6,787 bases of DNA, taken from the NCBI GenBank assembly GCA_035511435.1, contig DATKFJ010000175.1:1-6787 (forward strand), given 5' to 3'. This stretch comes from JAMXLO01 sp035511435. Its GTDB lineage: Bacteria; Pseudomonadota; Alphaproteobacteria; Acetobacterales; Acetobacteraceae. Both the position numbers and the translations under genes were made by a program. Of this stretch, positions 5,172 through 6,787 are shown piece by piece; within the stretch, counting starts at the first letter, position 1, and the number at the start of each line of letters is the position of its first letter. The notes under the pieces were generated by a model that was given only the letters and a program-made list of their open reading frames with translations, was not told the DNA's origin and made no database searches.

Positions 5172-6787
5172 TTATTTCTTCTGTGCTTGATAATAGTCAC
5201 GATAGCGCTGCCGCAGGGCCGTCTTGAGCAGCTTGCCAGTCGCGGTATGCGGCAATTCCGGCAGCACCAGCACAGCGTCGGGCAGCCACCACTTGGCGAC
5301 CTTCCCTGCATAGATCTGCAGCACCGACTCCGGATCGATGGTATGGCCGGCCCGCGCCACCACCAGCAGCAACGGCCGTTCGTCCCATTTCGGATGCAGC
5401 GCCGCGATGACAGCGGCCTCGGCCACGTCGGGATGCGAGACCGCGATGTTCTCCAGCATGATCGAACTGATCCATTCGCCGCCGGACTTGATCACGTCCT
5501 TCGAGCGGTCGGTGATCTCCATGTATCCGTCGGCATCGATCGTCGCGACGTCGCCGGTGGCGAACCAGCCATCGGCGTCGCACGCGCTGCCCGGCGCCTC
5601 GCCGTAGTAGCCACTGCACACCCATGGCCCGCGCACCATCAGGTCACCGAACTGCTTGCCGTCCCATGGCAGTTCGTTGCCGTTGCCGTCGACGATCTTC
5701 ATGTCGATGCCGGCCAGGATACGGCCCTGCTTCAGCATGTGGCGCACCGCCGCGTCGCCGGACAGGTCGGCCTGCGCGGGTTTCGCCGCGTTGTAGGTGC
5801 CGACCGGGCTGAGTTCCGTCATGCCCCAGCCATGCTCGATCGCAATGCCGCATTCGTCGCGGAACGCCTCGATCAGCAGCGGCGGCGCGGCGGAGCCTCC
5901 GGTCATGATGCGCTTTACCGTTGCCAGCTTTTCGCCGCTGGCGCGCAGATGCTGAAGCAGGCCGAGCCACACGGTGGGCACGCCGCAACTCATCGTCACG
6001 CGTTCCTGGTTGAACAGGCGCGCGAGGCTGGCGCCGTCCAGATGGCGGCCCGGCAGGATCAGCGCCGCACCGGTCAACGCGGTCGCGTAGGGAATGCCCC
6101 AGGCGTTGACGTGGAACATCGGCACGACCGGCAGGATACGGGTGGTGGAGCGCAACGACAGCACATCGGGCAGCGCAATCGCATAGGCGTGCAGCACCGT
6201 GGAACGGTGGCTGTACAACACGCCCTTCGGCCGCCCCGTGGTGCCCGACGTGTAGCACAGTGCGCTCGCGGTGTTTTCGTCGAAGCTTGGCCAGGCATAG
6301 TCGTCGTCGGCCGCCGCGATCAGCGTGTCGTAGCAATGGAGTTGCATGCCGGCGGGCAGATCGAGCGCCGGCATGCTGGCGGCGTCGGTCATCAGCACGA
6401 CGGCGCGCACTGTGTCAGTGAGCTTTGCTGCGATATTGCCGATCAGCGGTGCGAAGCCGGGATCGACGAACAGCACACTGTCGCCGGCATGGTTGATGAT
6501 GTAGGCGATGTCGTCGGACGCGAGCCGCGGATTGATGGTGTGGCAGATCGCCTGCATGCCCGATGTCGCGTAATAGATTTCCAGATGGCGGTAGTCGTTC
6601 CAGGCGAGCGTGCCGACGCGGTCGTGCGGTTTGACGCCAAGCGATTGCAGCACGCGCACCAGCCGCCGCGCGCCGCGTTCCGTGTTCGCCCAGTTGGTGT
6701 AGTACGTCTCCCCTTGATGGGTCGCCGAAATCACCTCGGCTTCGGCATGATGCCGCGCCGCATGTTTGAGCAGCGACGAGATCAGCA
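5172..6787 (-). CDS. Medium/long-chain fatty-acid--CoA ligase (AMP-forming), 5' end off the right edge
   Basis: The enzyme activates a carboxylic acid with ATP to an acyl-adenylate and transfers it to CoA in the cytoplasm. 537 residues are visible. The frame stays open to the window edge, beginning LISSLLKHAARHHAEAE, which resembles the usual N-terminus of this family, so only a few residues are probably missing. An internal GTG at 6734 is therefore not the start. ANL-superfamily motifs in order, numbering visible residues: YTSGTTGRPKGV (178-189, phosphate loop), VPMFHVNAWG (221-230), GWGMTELSP (319-327), GDLMVRGPW (380-388), ATGDVATIDADGYMEITDR (409-427), KSGGEWISS (433-441) and PHTATGKLLK (512-521) with the catalytic lysine K518. 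This motif set fits the fatty-acyl-CoA synthetase/DmdB-like subgroup; methylthiopropionate or other acids cannot be excluded as substrate. No clear terminator follows the stop. Confidence 0.95.
   Translation of the reverse strand, partial: LISSLLKHAARHHAEAEVISATHQGETYYTNWANTERGARRLVRVLQSLGVKPHDRVGTLAWNDYRHLEIYYATSGMQAICHTINPRLASDDIAYIINHAGDSVLFVDPGFAPLIGNIAAKLTDTVRAVVLMTDAASMPALDLPAGMQLHCYDTLIAAADDDYAWPSFDENTASALCYTSGTTGRPKGVLYSHRSTVLHAYAIALPDVLSLRSTTRILPVVPMFHVNAWGIPYATALTGAALILPGRHLDGASLARLFNQERVTMSCGVPTVWLGLLQHLRASGEKLATVKRIMTGGSAAPPLLIEAFRDECGIAIEHGWGMTELSPVGTYNAAKPAQADLSGDAAVRHMLKQGRILAGIDMKIVDGNGNELPWDGKQFGDLMVRGPWVCSGYYGEAPGSACDADGWFATGDVATIDADGYMEITDRSKDVIKSGGEWISSIMLENIAVSHPDVAEAAVIAALHPKWDERPLLLVVARAGHTIDPESVLQIYAGKVAKWWLPDAVLVLPELPHTATGKLLKTALRQRYRDYYQAQKK

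Overview
The window looks like chromosomal DNA of a GC-rich alphaproteobacterium, possibly in the Rhodospirillales/Acetobacteraceae. The basis is the high GC3 of the genes and a citrate synthase whose sequence follows the alphaproteobacterial hexameric type. This placement is inference, made without a database search. There is no rRNA, tRNA, transposase, integrase or CRISPR array, and no multi-gene accessory system that I can support.

Layout, left to right: (1) an aspartate/glutamate-racemase-family gene on the minus strand, cut by the left edge, with four ~14-bp tandem repeats at its start codon; (2) a divergent plus-strand cytoplasmic glycerophosphodiester phosphodiesterase; (3) a convergent minus-strand protein of unknown family whose 3' end overlaps the phosphodiesterase by 14 bp; (4) a 344-bp non-coding interval with an AT-rich block, inverted repeats, a 14-bp perfect palindrome, two perfect head-to-head DnaA boxes and the probable gltA terminator; (5) gltA, citrate synthase, minus strand; (6) a 516-bp interval with a possible decayed gene fragment and three 25-bp imperfect tandem repeats; (7) a minus-strand trypsin-like/PDZ protein of the HtrA (S1C) type in which all three catalytic-triad positions are substituted, so probably a pseudoprotease; (8) a 133-bp gap with two tandem copies of an ATGTGAACAT palindrome; (9) a minus-strand medium/long-chain acyl-CoA synthetase whose 5' end runs off the right edge.

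The acyl-CoA synthetase (fatty-acid activation to acyl-CoA), citrate synthase (entry of acetyl-CoA into the TCA cycle) and phosphodiesterase (glycerol-3-phosphate recovery from phospholipid head groups) are all housekeeping carbon metabolism. The gaps are large and carry their own signals, so gltA, the protease-like gene and the synthetase are probably separate transcription units on one strand rather than an operon.

The observations most worth following are the triad-less HtrA-like protein, the DnaA-box cluster beside an AT-rich block (an origin, a DnaA-titration site or a DnaA-controlled promoter), the tandem operator-like palindromes upstream of the pseudoprotease, and the 25-bp repeat array between the pseudoprotease and gltA.
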